64,000 nt of DNA from Haloarcula marina (GTDB lineage: Archaea; Halobacteriota; Halobacteria; Halobacteriales; Haloarculaceae), in NCBI RefSeq assembly GCF_024218775.1, contig NZ_CP100404.1, forward strand, positions 2,728,001 through 2,792,000, given 5' to 3'. How positions within the stretch are numbered: position 1 is the stretch's first letter; the number at the start of each line of letters is the position of its first letter. The position numbers and the translations under genes are program-made. Shown here in pieces: positions 18,179 through 26,590 of the stretch. The notes beneath the pieces are model-generated. The model was not told the origin of the DNA, searched no databases, and saw only the letters and a list, made by a program, of their open reading frames with translations.

Positions 18179-20041
18179 TCAGTCCCGGCCGTGGCGGGTC
18201 ACACAGGTCGAGAGGCCGATGAGTTCGACGGGTTCGGAGTTGTCCGGCGAGTAGACGACGCGCTGGCCCTTCTCCATGTAGGGCACCTTCGATTCGAGGT
18301 TGCTGGGGATGTTCACGGCCTTGATGGCGTCCTCGTCGCCCAGATTGAGGACCATCGTCGTGTTTATCTGCTTGAACACGGGGTCGGCGATGTCCTGTGG
18401 GTCCTGCGTGATGAGGTACAGGCCCAACCGCTCTTTCCGGCCCTGTTTGGCTGCTTCGGTGAACTTCCCGATGACCTTCCGGCCCTGGACGCTGTCGGCG
18501 TCGGTGAGGAAGTTGTGCGCCTCGTCCATTCCGAGGACGAGGGGCGTCTCCTTGATGCGGTCGTAGCGCGGGTCGTTCGAGAGTTTCTGGTCGATGAGGA
18601 GGCTGGACACCGCGAGCACGATGGTCGACGCCGTCCGGGAATCGGTGATGTGGTAGGTGGGGATGACGGTGAGGCCGCCGTCGCGGACGAGGCGGGCGAC
18701 TTGGTCGGTGATGGGTTCGGCGTCCTGGTCGAAGACGGCCCCGAACCCGCGGACCCGCCGTTTCACGGCGTCGAAGGTTGCCTCGTGTACGTCACCGGCC
18801 TCGTGGAGTTCCTCTTTCAGCGCCGGGTCGTCGAGGAAGGTGAGGAACTGGTCGTAGGTGGCTCCCCGGCCGTACTCGCGCTTGAACCGCGGCAGGAAGG
18901 TGTTGACCAAGGCCCCGTACTGGTTGTCGTTGAGGCTGGACCCGGCGATGAGCCACGGGTTGCCGTGGACCAGCGAGAAGGGGATGGTGAACTCCACCTG
19001 TTCGGCGTGGTGGTGACTGGCGCTGTAGTTCGTCCCGGCCACCTTCGGGATGAAGGCGATAGTGTCGTCGTACCCGCCGTAGGCGACCCCCTCGCGCTCA
19101 CAGCGGCGGGCGAAGTCGTCGGTCAGGTCGGGGTTGTCGTCGTGCATCTGGGCGTACTCGTCTTGGGGGTCGAACTGGACGACGGCCAGTTCGGGCGAGC
19201 GGCCGTCGCTCATCTCGTAGGTCCGCCCGAGGTACTGCCGGAGGACGTTCTTCGAACTGTGGGTCTTCCCGGACCCCGTGCCACCGGCGACCAGCGTGTG
19301 CCGGAAAATGAGGGGGTCGCCGTCGGTGTAGTCGTCCTTCAGGCGGTAGTCGATGGTCGGCGGTTCGGCGCTCGTGCGGACCTTCTCCCCGCCGACCGAG
19401 AGGTGACCGAGGAAGACGCCGTCCTCGGGAATCTTCAGGCCGGTCTTGATTTCGGACTTGTCGGTGGCCTCCCGGACGGCGGTGTCTGGTTTCGGTATCC
19501 GGTCGGTCATCCGCCGCTTCAGTTCGCCGCCGTCCTGATAGAGGACGGCGAGCGGGTCCAGTTCGGCCATGAACTTGAAGTCGCGTTCGTCGATGCTCGT
19601 CTCGCGCATCGCGCGGCGGGCGTGAATCTCGGTGGCGTCGTCGGTGCGGAATTCGCGGGCGTACTCCAAGGCAGAGATGCGACAGAAGAGGCGCTCGCCG
19701 TCGGGGTAGGGGACGAGAAGGTACTTGCCGATGCGGACCGTCGAGCGGTTCCCGGCGGTGACGTACGCCCGGAGCGCGCACTCCTCGGCGTCCTCGCTGA
19801 TGCGAAGGCCGTTCGCGGCCGAGAGGACGCCGAGACCGGTGTCGACGCCGGTCGGGCCGATGTCGTCGACCTCCTCGAAGTCGTCGTCTCGGTCGGTGGC
19901 CGCGTCGGTCGCGGTGCTCGCTCCCGTCTCCGCCGACGACTGGGCGGTCGTCTCGGTTGTCTCGCTGGCGGTCGCGGCGTCGGCGCTCTCGGCGTCGCCG
20001 TCGTCGCCGTCGAAATCGGTGAAGTCCCCCAAGTCGGACAT
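18179..20041 (-). CDS. herA: HerA-family DNA translocase ATPase
   Basis: 620 residues. After a 60-residue acidic disordered N-terminus comes the HerA beta-barrel (HAS-barrel) region, then a motor domain with Walker A GGTGSGKT (253-260), the hallmark FLGHLSVGGEKVRTS just before it, and Walker B LVLGMDEAHNF. C-terminal PVFKQINTTMVLNLGD is typical of HerA/FtsK-like hexamers. HerA works with NurA to resect DNA double-strand breaks. nurA lies about 1.3 kb away at 21367-22620 on the same strand. It is divergent from the nuclease/phosphatase-fold gene at 20129, with an 87-bp shared promoter region. Confidence 0.92.
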   Translation of the reverse strand: MSDLGDFTDFDGDDGDAESADAATASETTETTAQSSAETGASTATDAATDRDDDFEEVDDIGPTGVDTGLGVLSAANGLRISEDAEECALRAYVTAGNRSTVRIGKYLLVPYPDGERLFCRISALEYAREFRTDDATEIHARRAMRETSIDERDFKFMAELDPLAVLYQDGGELKRRMTDRIPKPDTAVREATDKSEIKTGLKIPEDGVFLGHLSVGGEKVRTSAEPPTIDYRLKDDYTDGDPLIFRHTLVAGGTGSGKTHSSKNVLRQYLGRTYEMSDGRSPELAVVQFDPQDEYAQMHDDNPDLTDDFARRCEREGVAYGGYDDTIAFIPKVAGTNYSASHHHAEQVEFTIPFSLVHGNPWLIAGSSLNDNQYGALVNTFLPRFKREYGRGATYDQFLTFLDDPALKEELHEAGDVHEATFDAVKRRVRGFGAVFDQDAEPITDQVARLVRDGGLTVIPTYHITDSRTASTIVLAVSSLLIDQKLSNDPRYDRIKETPLVLGMDEAHNFLTDADSVQGRKVIGKFTEAAKQGRKERLGLYLITQDPQDIADPVFKQINTTMVLNLGDEDAIKAVNIPSNLESKVPYMEKGQRVVYSPDNSEPVELIGLSTCVTRHGRD

Positions 20042-20128
20042 ATCGCCACCGACGGTAGCCGGGGACTAACACCTTTCCCCGCCGCGGCGGAAGTGAAACC
20101 TTACGCTCGTGGCCCGGTAGGATGGGGT

Positions 20129-20920
20129 ATGGACAAGGCGCGGGTGATGTCGTTCAACGTCCGGTACGACGCTCCCGAAGACGGACTGGACAACTGGTCG
20201 CACCGTCGACGACTGGTCGCCAGCACGATACGGTACCACGGCCCCGACATCGTCGGGACACAGGAGGCACAGGCCCACCAGATACTCGAACTGGAGACGG
20301 TCCTGCCGAGTTACGACTGGGTGGGTGACCCGCGCGACACCGTGGAGGCGGGCGGCGAACACACCGCCATCGGCTACCGGACCTCCCGGTTCGACTGCGA
20401 GGCGACCGAGACGTTCTGGCTCTCTGAGACCCCCGACGAACCCGGGAGCGTCGGGTGGGACGCGGCCTATCCGCGCGTCGCCACCTCCGCGCGGTTGCGC
20501 GACCGGGACTCCGGGGAGGTGGTCGTCGTCGTGAACACGCACTTAGACCACAAGGGTGCACGCGCCCGGCGAGAGGGCATCGACCTGATTCTCTCGTACA
20601 TCGACGACACCGTCGACGGCGAACCGGTCGTCCTCAACGGCGATTTCAACTGCGTCGTCGGCGACCCGGCACACGAACGCGCCGACGGCCACGCCCTCCC
20701 CGACGGCCGGGAACTCCGTGATACGCGCGACCTGAGCCCGTTTCAGCACGGGCCGACGACGACCCGGACGGACTTTCACGACCTCATCCCGGACATGGGC
20801 ATCGACCACGTGTTCGTCGGTAGCGACACCGTCGTCGACGGGTGGGCCGCGGTCGCCGACCGGGACGACGAACACTACGCCTCCGACCACCTCCCTGTCG
20901 TCGTGGACTGTCGGTTCTGA
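20129..20920 (+). CDS. Endonuclease/exonuclease/phosphatase-family protein
   Basis: 263 residues with the complete metal-dependent EEP core: MSFNVRY (near residue 7), GTQEAQ (metal-binding Glu), VNTHLDHKG, NGDFN and the terminal SDHLPVV. The fold hydrolyses phosphodiester or phosphomonoester bonds in DNA, RNA, lipids or sugars. No signal peptide is present, so it is cytosolic. Its position between herA and nurA invites a DNA-repair role, but cytosolic EEP proteins of this subtype are often annotated simply as hydrolases. Start is the ATG at 20129. Confidence 0.88.
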   Translation: MDKARVMSFNVRYDAPEDGLDNWSHRRRLVASTIRYHGPDIVGTQEAQAHQILELETVLPSYDWVGDPRDTVEAGGEHTAIGYRTSRFDCEATETFWLSETPDEPGSVGWDAAYPRVATSARLRDRDSGEVVVVVNTHLDHKGARARREGIDLILSYIDDTVDGEPVVLNGDFNCVVGDPAHERADGHALPDGRELRDTRDLSPFQHGPTTTRTDFHDLIPDMGIDHVFVGSDTVVDGWAAVADRDDEHYASDHLPVVVDCRF

Positions 20921-20979
20921 GGCGCGGTTCGGTCGCCACCCCGTGTCGTATGATAGCGACCCACAGGCACCATACGTCT

Positions 20980-21004
20980 AAAAGCCTTTCGCGGGGAGGC
21001 TTTT
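20980..21004. terminator. Hairpin after the EEP gene, before a small gene
   Basis: AAAAGCC (20980-20986) and GGCTTTT (20998-21004) form a perfect 7-bp stem with an 11-nt loop, 60 bp after the stop at 20920 and 25 bp before the ATG at 21030. The T-run on the 3' arm fits a terminator. The left arm also overlaps where the TATA box of the next gene might lie. Confidence 0.4.
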
Positions 21005-21029
21005 GCACGTACGGCCCCTACGCCTCGGT

Positions 21030-21365
21030 ATGTTGTTCATTCGCGGGACCACCGGGGGGACCGGTCTGACCGGCACGCTGTACGAACCGGGCGAAGACCC
21101 GCCGTCGTTCCGGGGCGCGCCGGACGAGGGGTCGCCGTACGTCTGGGTGTGTGACGCCTTCTACGAAGTCGAGAGCGGCGGGCAGGTCCAGGCCATCGGT
21201 GACCGGGAACTCCGCGTTGCCTTCGAGTCGCCGATGCCCCGCGGATTCGAGACGCGCGAGACGGCCATCGAGGCGGCGAAAGACCACGTCCGGACGCAGT
21301 TCGCGCGCCTCGGCGTCGAGGAGGCCGCTGTCGAGGTGACCGTGCTGCAGGTCGAGGAAGCGTAG
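21030..21365 (+). CDS. Small conserved haloarchaeal protein
   Basis: 111 residues, acidic and soluble, opening MLFIRGTTGGTGLTGTLYEPG. Strand-rich composition with SPYVWVCDAFYEV and a helical segment (RETAIEAAKDHVRTQFARLG) suggests a compact alpha+beta domain. I believe this is one of the haloarchaea-only DUF families (DUF7113-like) but cannot confirm it. The stop is 1 bp from the convergent nurA stop, so the two transcripts must meet here. No function is proposed. Confidence 0.75.
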   Translation: MLFIRGTTGGTGLTGTLYEPGEDPPSFRGAPDEGSPYVWVCDAFYEVESGGQVQAIGDRELRVAFESPMPRGFETRETAIEAAKDHVRTQFARLGVEEAAVEVTVLQVEEA

Positions 21366-21366
21366 G

Positions 21367-22620
21367 TCAGAACACTTCATCGGCCGCGCCCCAGCGGGTG
21401 TCGTTGTACTCTTTCTCCCGGTCGGTGTCGAACGCCTGTTCGATGCGGCGAGTGAGTCGTTCGCCGCCCTCGCGGTCGATGCTGGCGAGTTCGTCGGCCT
21501 TCGCGACGGCCAGCGGCGGCCCCTTCCGGGCGGCCACGTCGTGGAGAATCTGCCGCGTGAGTCGTTCTCGGCGCTCCTCGTCACTCGTGAACGCGTAGGG
21601 CGCTTCCACGCGGAAGACGAGGTCGCTCCGGGGGTCGTAACAGACGAAGAAGGTGACCTCGTACAGTTCGGGGTCCAGCGAGCGCTCGATGCCGAGGGCG
21701 TCGCCGTCGGCGGCCATCACGCCGTCGGTTCCGGCCCGCGAGCGGAACCAGTTCGTGCAGGTGAGCGCGTCCGTCAGGAGTTCCCCGTCCTCGTCGCGTC
21801 GCTCCAGTACGCGGCGGAAGAACGCGGTGTCGTTGACCCACGGCGCGTTCGTCCGCTTGCGGACCCCGCGGGTCAGCGCCTTCGTCGAGGAGTTCTTGAT
21901 GAACCCGACCAGCGGCACGTCCCGGTCGACGAACCGCTCGACGAGTTCGACGTAGTTGCCGACGACGGTTTTCGGTTCGTCGCTCTCGTCCAGCAGTTCG
22001 GCCAGTTCGGTGTCGCGGTCGGCCCACCGCAACAGGCCCGTCGGATAGAGCGGCCCGTCCAAGATGAACAGGTCCTCGACGGTGTCGGCGTTCAACAGCG
22101 CGTGTTCGCTCTCGGCGAGGTAGAGGGCCAGCGCGTGGACGACCCGTTGCTCGAAGCGGTCGACCTTCGGGGCGTCGAGCACCCGGCGGCGGCCGTAGCC
22201 GTGGTCGAGGCCCTGCCAGTCGCCGTCGAACGCGATGGTCGCGTCGTTGGAGTGGACGGCCATGATGATGGTCCGACCGCGGTGCAGTTCCACGTCCGAC
22301 GGCGTCGCGCTCATCGCCGCCTGGGCCACGTCGATGACGAGGCCGTTCTTGAACGTCGTCGGGTTGATGGTCCCCGAGTCGAGGCCGTGTTGCGTGGGGT
22401 AGGGCGGCTCCGTGAGCGCGGCATCCTCGATGTCGACCATCCGGCGGCGTTGCTCGCCCATCGGTGCCAGTAGCTCACCCCCGTGCGTGTCGTAGAGCGG
22501 GTCCAGAAAGTTCGCCCACACCGTCTCGGCGGCGGCCCCCTGGTCACTCGTCTCGACGGTCTGGCGAACCTGTCTGGCGAGGCTCGCGATGCCGTCGACG
22601 TGTACCGGGTCCAGCGTCAT
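21367..22620 (-). CDS. nurA: NurA-domain 5'-3' nuclease
   Basis: 417 residues from ATG 22620. The catalytic Asp-bearing strand FKNGLVIDVAQAAMSATPSD, HRGRTIIMAVHSND, LFILDGPLYPTG and VPLVGFIKNSS follow the NurA order, and the C-terminal YEVTFFVCYDPRSDLVFRVEAPYAF resembles the conserved acidic-strand end. NurA is the nuclease partner of HerA in DNA double-strand break end resection. Length is near the family norm. The same frame stays open upstream, but no promoter supports a longer form, and a TATA-like GAGTTATGC lies about 28 nt before this ATG. Confidence 0.85.
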   Translation of the reverse strand: MTLDPVHVDGIASLARQVRQTVETSDQGAAAETVWANFLDPLYDTHGGELLAPMGEQRRRMVDIEDAALTEPPYPTQHGLDSGTINPTTFKNGLVIDVAQAAMSATPSDVELHRGRTIIMAVHSNDATIAFDGDWQGLDHGYGRRRVLDAPKVDRFEQRVVHALALYLAESEHALLNADTVEDLFILDGPLYPTGLLRWADRDTELAELLDESDEPKTVVGNYVELVERFVDRDVPLVGFIKNSSTKALTRGVRKRTNAPWVNDTAFFRRVLERRDEDGELLTDALTCTNWFRSRAGTDGVMAADGDALGIERSLDPELYEVTFFVCYDPRSDLVFRVEAPYAFTSDEERRERLTRQILHDVAARKGPPLAVAKADELASIDREGGERLTRRIEQAFDTDREKEYNDTRWGAADEVF

Positions 22621-22701
22621 GTGCGTGGGTTCGGGGGCGCGAGCATAACTCTGGTGGGGACAGACACAACAGTTAGGAGCGTGCTGTCGGTAGGCCGCCC
22701 C

Positions 22702-22752
22702 ATGTGGGAGACAGTCGCCGAAAGAGTGCGCTACCTGCGGGAGCGACGCTGA
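22702..22752 (+). CDS. Short upstream ORF before the CaCA exchanger
   Basis: A 16-codon ORF (MWETVAERVRYLRERR) ends one base before the exchanger ATG at 22754. It is amphipathic and Arg-rich. A TATA-like TTAGG about 28 nt upstream would give a leaderless start exactly here, leaving the exchanger to be translated by re-initiation. It could be a leader peptide controlling the exchanger, a tiny protein, or chance. Confidence 0.35.
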   Translation: MWETVAERVRYLRERR

Positions 22753-22753
22753 G

Positions 22754-23671
22754 ATGGTCGTCTTCGACGTGTTGTTCGTCGGCGTCGCCGTCGTCGCCCT
22801 CTGGTTCGGGGCCGACCAGTTCGTTACGGGAGCGGCCCGTCTCGCTCGCCGACTCGGCGTCCCGGGGCTGGTCGTCGGCCTCACCGTGGTCGCCTTCGGC
22901 ACGTCCGCCCCCGAGTTCGCGGTGACGCTGGACGCCGCGCTGGCCGGGCAGACGGACATCTCCGTCGCGAACGTCGTCGGGTCGAACGTCCTCAACCTCG
23001 GGTTCATCCTCGGCGGCGTGGCCCTCGTTCGGGCGCTGACGGCGTCGACGGCGCTGCTCCGCCGCGACACCGTCGTCCTCGTCCTCTCGTCGCTCGTCCT
23101 CGTAGCGCTCGTCTCCGACGGCCGTCTCACGCGCCTCGAAGGCGGCCTGCTGTTCGGAGCGCTCCTCGTCTATCTCGGCGTCCTCGCTCGCGTCGGCGGC
23201 GGAAGCGTCGAACCGGACACCGACCAGCGGTTCCACTGGCCGGACGTGGGTCGCCTCGTCGGCGGCCTCGCACTGGTCGTCGGCGGCGGCCACCTGTTGG
23301 TCGTCTCGGCCGTCGACATCGCGCAAGTCGTCGGCGTCTCCGAGTGGGTCATCGGCCTCACCGTCGTCGCCGCGGGCACCTCGCTCCCGGAGTTCGCCAC
23401 GTCGATGGCGGCGGCCACGCAGGGGCGGACGGGCATCTCCGCGGGGAACCTCGTCGGCAGTTGTATCTTCAACGTTCTGGGCGTCCTCGGACTGGCCGCG
23501 GTGGTTCACCCCCTCCCGGTCGCGCCCGTCGGTATCGAGGGAGCGACGTGGCTCCTCGGGACGACGGTGCTGGTGCTCGTCCTCTTTTATACGGAAGAAG
23601 TGCTGTCGCGGCTGGAAGGCGGTCTGTTGGTCGTCCTCAACGCCGCGAACTGGGTCGTGAACCTGCTATGA
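22754..23671 (+). CDS. CaCA-superfamily Na+/Ca2+ (cation/H+) exchanger
   Basis: 305 residues, about ten transmembrane helices. The two inverted alpha-repeats are clear: GLTVVAFGTSAPEFAVT with NVVGSNVLNLGFILG in the first half, and GLTVVAAGTSLPEFATS with NLVGSCIFNVLGVLG in the second. The conserved Glu in each PEF motif and the GS(N/C) helices form the ion-binding site. It exchanges Ca2+ for Na+ or H+ across the cytoplasmic membrane. Length matches short prokaryotic members (YrbG, NCX_Mj). It begins one base after the short ORF at 22702. Confidence 0.95.
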   Translation: MVVFDVLFVGVAVVALWFGADQFVTGAARLARRLGVPGLVVGLTVVAFGTSAPEFAVTLDAALAGQTDISVANVVGSNVLNLGFILGGVALVRALTASTALLRRDTVVLVLSSLVLVALVSDGRLTRLEGGLLFGALLVYLGVLARVGGGSVEPDTDQRFHWPDVGRLVGGLALVVGGGHLLVVSAVDIAQVVGVSEWVIGLTVVAAGTSLPEFATSMAAATQGRTGISAGNLVGSCIFNVLGVLGLAAVVHPLPVAPVGIEGATWLLGTTVLVLVLFYTEEVLSRLEGGLLVVLNAANWVVNLL

Positions 23672-24064
23672 TTACTCTTTGCCCGACTCCTCGCGGAGGA
23701 GGCGTTCGATGGCCTCGGCGATTTCCTCGTACGAGCTCATCGAGAGGCCGTCGGTGGTGATGAGGATACCCTGGCGCTCCGTCGTGACCCGGAGGAGATA
23801 GCCGTTCTCGAAGGCCCGAACCGTGAACTTGTAGTCGCCGAGTTCGGACTCCTGATACGCGTTCTTCGTCTGTTTGTAGCCCTGCCACTCGTGGCCGACG
23901 AAGGTGTTCAGGTCGGCGTCCTGTTCTAAGTCCTCGCGGAGGTACAACTGCTCGAAGTTCGCCCGCGTGAAGTACGTGACCGACCGCAGGGAATCCCCGG
24001 TCGCCGTCCGCGCCGTCGTGACGATGCTGTCGGCGAGGTCCTCCGAGAGGATGTTTCGTGTCAT
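23672..24064 (-). CDS. Conserved haloarchaeal protein, unknown function
   Basis: 130 residues beginning MTRNILSEDLADSIV. A helical N-terminus is followed by a strand-rich half (GDYKFTVRAFENGYLLRVTTERQGILITTDGL), a layout that recalls small roadblock-like or DUF7522-type proteins, but no function is known to me. The minus-strand CTTAAG (24089-24094) is centred 27 nt before the ATG at 24064, which favours this start over the ATG at 24070. It is convergent with the CaCA exchanger with no gap. Confidence 0.75.
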   Translation of the reverse strand: MTRNILSEDLADSIVTTARTATGDSLRSVTYFTRANFEQLYLREDLEQDADLNTFVGHEWQGYKQTKNAYQESELGDYKFTVRAFENGYLLRVTTERQGILITTDGLSMSSYEEIAEAIERLLREESGKE

Positions 24065-24225
24065 GCCCATAGGGTGACGGGCCAGCGTCTTAAGGTCGGG
24101 GTTCCCGGCGACGGGGTTCGGTCTTCCGGGACGCTCACTCGGTTCGTTCGGCGTCGAGGGCCGCCAGCGCCGCGCCGCCTGGCCCCGGTCCGGCGAGCGC
24201 CGCCTAAGCGCTACGGAGCGGTCCG

Positions 24226-24240
24226 TTCGGTCCGACCGAA
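24226..24240. promoter_or_regulatory. Palindrome immediately upstream of the gpmI TATA box
   Basis: TTCGGTC-C-GACCGAA is a perfect 7-bp inverted repeat with a one-base centre. It ends five bases before the TATTAC box and so covers the position expected for the BRE element. Confidence 0.5.
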
Positions 24241-24244
24241 GGGC

Positions 24245-24250
24245 TATTAC
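24245..24250 (+). promoter_or_regulatory. TATA box of gpmI
   Basis: TATTAC is centred about 27 nt before the gpmI ATG, so transcription should begin at or next to the start codon. Confidence 0.5.
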
Positions 24251-24268
24251 GCGGGTCGTGCGACCCGC
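24251..24268. promoter_or_regulatory. Palindrome between the gpmI TATA box and start codon
   Basis: GCGGGTCG-TG-CGACCCGC is a perfect 8-bp inverted repeat with a two-base centre. It fills the space from the TATA box to five bases before the ATG, where bound protein would block polymerase; a repressor operator is the simplest reading. Confidence 0.5.
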
Positions 24269-24273
24269 CTAGT

Positions 24274-25833
24274 ATGCAAGTCGGGCTCGTAATCCTCGAC
24301 GGCTGGGGCCTGAACCCGGACGACGACGTTCGGGACGCGGTGGCCGCCGCCGACACGCCGAACTTCGACCGGTACTGGGACGCAGGCGCACACTCGACGC
24401 TGGAGACGCACGGCCGCCGCGTCGGCCTCCCGGAGGGCCAGATGGGCAACTCCGAGGTCGGCCACCTCAACATCGGGGCCGGACGCGTCGTCAAGCAGGA
24501 CTCCGCCCGCGTCAGCGACAGCATCGCTCGCTCGCGTGGCGAGGTCGCGGCCGACGAGACGGCCGAGGACCCGCCCTTCTTCGAGAACGAGCGGGTTCTG
24601 TCGGCCTTCGAGTACGCCGAGGACCACGGCGGCCGCGTCCACTTCATGGGACTGGTCTCGGACGGCGGCGTCCACTCCTATCAGGACCACCTCCACGCGC
24701 TCATCGAACTCGCCGACGAGCGAGACGCCGACGCCGTGACCCACGCCTTCACCGACGGCCGCGACACCTCGCCGAAAGGCGGCGAGGGCTACCTCGCAGA
24801 ACTGGAAGCACACGCCGACGACCACGGGACCGGACGGGTCGCCACCGTAACCGGCCGCTACTACGCGATGGACCGCGACCAGAACTGGGACCGGACACGC
24901 CGGGCCTACGACGCCATCGTGAACCGCGAGGCCGACCACACCGCCGCGTCGGCCGTCGCCGCCGCCACCGAGTCCTACGAGCGCGGGGACACCGACGAGT
25001 TCGTCGAACCGACGCTCGTCGAGGGCGGGGCCGCCCTCGAAGACGGGGATGCGGTCGTCTTCTTCAACTTCCGGTCGGACCGCGCCCGCCAACTCACGCG
25101 GATGCTCGCCGACATCCGGCCGGAGGACTGGGGGGCCGACACCGAACCGCCGGCGACACGGGTCGTCACCATGACCCAGTACGACGCCACGTTCGACCTC
25201 CCCATCGCGTTCCCGCCGAACCAACCGCAAGACGTGCTGGGCGAGGTGCTGGCCGACGCCGGGAAGACTCAACTCCGACTCGCCGAGACGGAGAAGTACG
25301 CCCACGTCACCTACTTCCTCAACGGCGGCCGCGAGGTGGAGTTCGACGGCGAGGTTCGACACATCGTCGAGAGTCCCGACGTGCCCACCTACGACCTGCA
25401 ACCCGAGATGAGTGCCCCCGAGGTGACCGACACCGCCATCGGGGTCATCGAGAGCGAGGACCCCGACGCGATGGTGCTCAACTACGCGAACCCGGACATG
25501 GTGGGCCACACCGGCGACTTCGAGGCGGCCGTCGAGGCCGTCGAAGCCGTCGACGAGCAGTTGGGGCGACTCGCCGCGGCGATTCAGGCCGCTGGCGGGC
25601 ACCTCCTCGTCTGTGCCGACCACGGCAACGCCGACAACATGGGGACCGAATCCGACCCCCACACGGCCCACACGACCAATCCCGTCCCGTTCATCTACGT
25701 CTCACCGGACGGGACTGCGGGCGGCAAGACGGCCCGCGACGGCGGGACGCTGGCCGACCTCGCGCCGACGATGCTCGCGCTCATGGGCGTCGAGCGACCC
25801 GACGCGATGACCGGCACGCCGCTGGTCGAGTAG
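24274..25833 (+). CDS. gpmI: 2,3-bisphosphoglycerate-independent phosphoglycerate mutase
   Basis: 519 residues, the usual length for the bacterial-type iPGM. The phosphatase-like core has ILDGWG (metal-binding Asp9), the catalytic Ser60 in MGNSEVGH and DHGNADNM near the C-terminus. The inserted transferase domain carries DGRDTSP and TGRYYAMDRD. It interconverts 3- and 2-phosphoglycerate in glycolysis and gluconeogenesis, using Mn2+. The promoter is framed by two palindromes (24226-24240 and 24251-24268), so the gene is probably under direct transcriptional control. Confidence 0.97.
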   Translation: MQVGLVILDGWGLNPDDDVRDAVAAADTPNFDRYWDAGAHSTLETHGRRVGLPEGQMGNSEVGHLNIGAGRVVKQDSARVSDSIARSRGEVAADETAEDPPFFENERVLSAFEYAEDHGGRVHFMGLVSDGGVHSYQDHLHALIELADERDADAVTHAFTDGRDTSPKGGEGYLAELEAHADDHGTGRVATVTGRYYAMDRDQNWDRTRRAYDAIVNREADHTAASAVAAATESYERGDTDEFVEPTLVEGGAALEDGDAVVFFNFRSDRARQLTRMLADIRPEDWGADTEPPATRVVTMTQYDATFDLPIAFPPNQPQDVLGEVLADAGKTQLRLAETEKYAHVTYFLNGGREVEFDGEVRHIVESPDVPTYDLQPEMSAPEVTDTAIGVIESEDPDAMVLNYANPDMVGHTGDFEAAVEAVEAVDEQLGRLAAAIQAAGGHLLVCADHGNADNMGTESDPHTAHTTNPVPFIYVSPDGTAGGKTARDGGTLADLAPTMLALMGVERPDAMTGTPLVE

Positions 25834-25897
25834 TCGAGTAGTCGATTCGCCGCCTTCGCGTCGACCGCGCTACGCTGTCCTGAACGCGGAGTGACCG

Positions 25898-26551
25898 CTA
25901 CGCCCCGTCCAACCGCGAGAGGTACCGCGGCGGGACGAAATCGGTTGTGAACGTCGCCCGTCCGCGTCGGGTCACGTCGTGAGCGTCGGCCTCCATCGCG
26001 GCGGCGTCGACCACCAGCACGACCGGGTCGCTGGCGTGGCGCGCGCCGACTTCGCGGGCCGTCTCCACGTCACCGGAGAGGTGGACCTGCTGGCGACCCA
26101 TCGGTTTCAAGCCCTCCGTGAGAATCGCGTCGACGTTCCGCGGCGCGGTGCCGTGATACAGCGTCCCGGGCACCGGGTCGTCGCCAGCGTCGAGGGTCAC
26201 GTCGACAGAGTGGCCGTAGGCCGCGCGAACCCGGTCGGCGTCGCCGTCGCCGCCGGTCCGCTCGAACCGCCCTTTCGGGTCCGTGGCGACCACCGCCGCC
26301 AGCGACTCGCGGTCGGCCCAGCCGTACTTTCGCTCGACGGCGGCGACCAGCGAGTCGAACGGCGTCCATCCGGCGTCGTCGAGTCTTATCCCGGCGTCGG
26401 CGGGGAAGTGTCGGAGCGCGCCCGAGACGAACTTCGAGAGGCGTCGCCGTCGGTCACCCGAGAGGACGGGGCGGCCCCCTGACGCACAGGCGGGACAGGC
26501 CTCGCCCTCGAAGAAACCGTGGTCCTCGCAGATTCGGACGGCGTCGGGCAT
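25898..26551 (-). CDS. kptA: RNA 2'-phosphotransferase Tpt1/KptA
   Basis: 217 residues from ATG 26551. A small N-terminal zinc-like motif (Cys8, His11, Cys19, Cys22) precedes the KptA domain. The domain shows LSKFVSGALRHFP (the conserved LRH helix), GWTPFDSL, LYHGTAPRNVDAI and QVHLSGD, matching the RNA- and NAD-binding residues. The enzyme removes an internal 2'-phosphate from RNA by transferring it to NAD+. It lies 39 bp downstream of nadC on the same strand. A TATA-like TTTTTCC 27 nt before 26551 supports this start; a GTG at 26569 is less likely. Confidence 0.9.
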   Translation of the reverse strand: MPDAVRICEDHGFFEGEACPACASGGRPVLSGDRRRRLSKFVSGALRHFPADAGIRLDDAGWTPFDSLVAAVERKYGWADRESLAAVVATDPKGRFERTGGDGDADRVRAAYGHSVDVTLDAGDDPVPGTLYHGTAPRNVDAILTEGLKPMGRQQVHLSGDVETAREVGARHASDPVVLVVDAAAMEADAHDVTRRGRATFTTDFVPPRYLSRLDGA

Positions 26552-26590
26552 CACCCTCTCGTGGGTCACTCCGACGGAAAAACGTCCCGC

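Noticed and set aside
18167-20128. Long plus-strand frame opposite herA
   Set aside because: It lacks any domain, and the opposite strand encodes HerA with Walker motifs. The real plus-strand gene begins at 20129.
22621-23130. N-terminal extension of NurA by 170 residues
   Set aside because: It would overlap the CaCA exchanger on the other strand, is Arg/Thr-rich and lacks domain signal; a TATA-like box supports the ATG at 22620.
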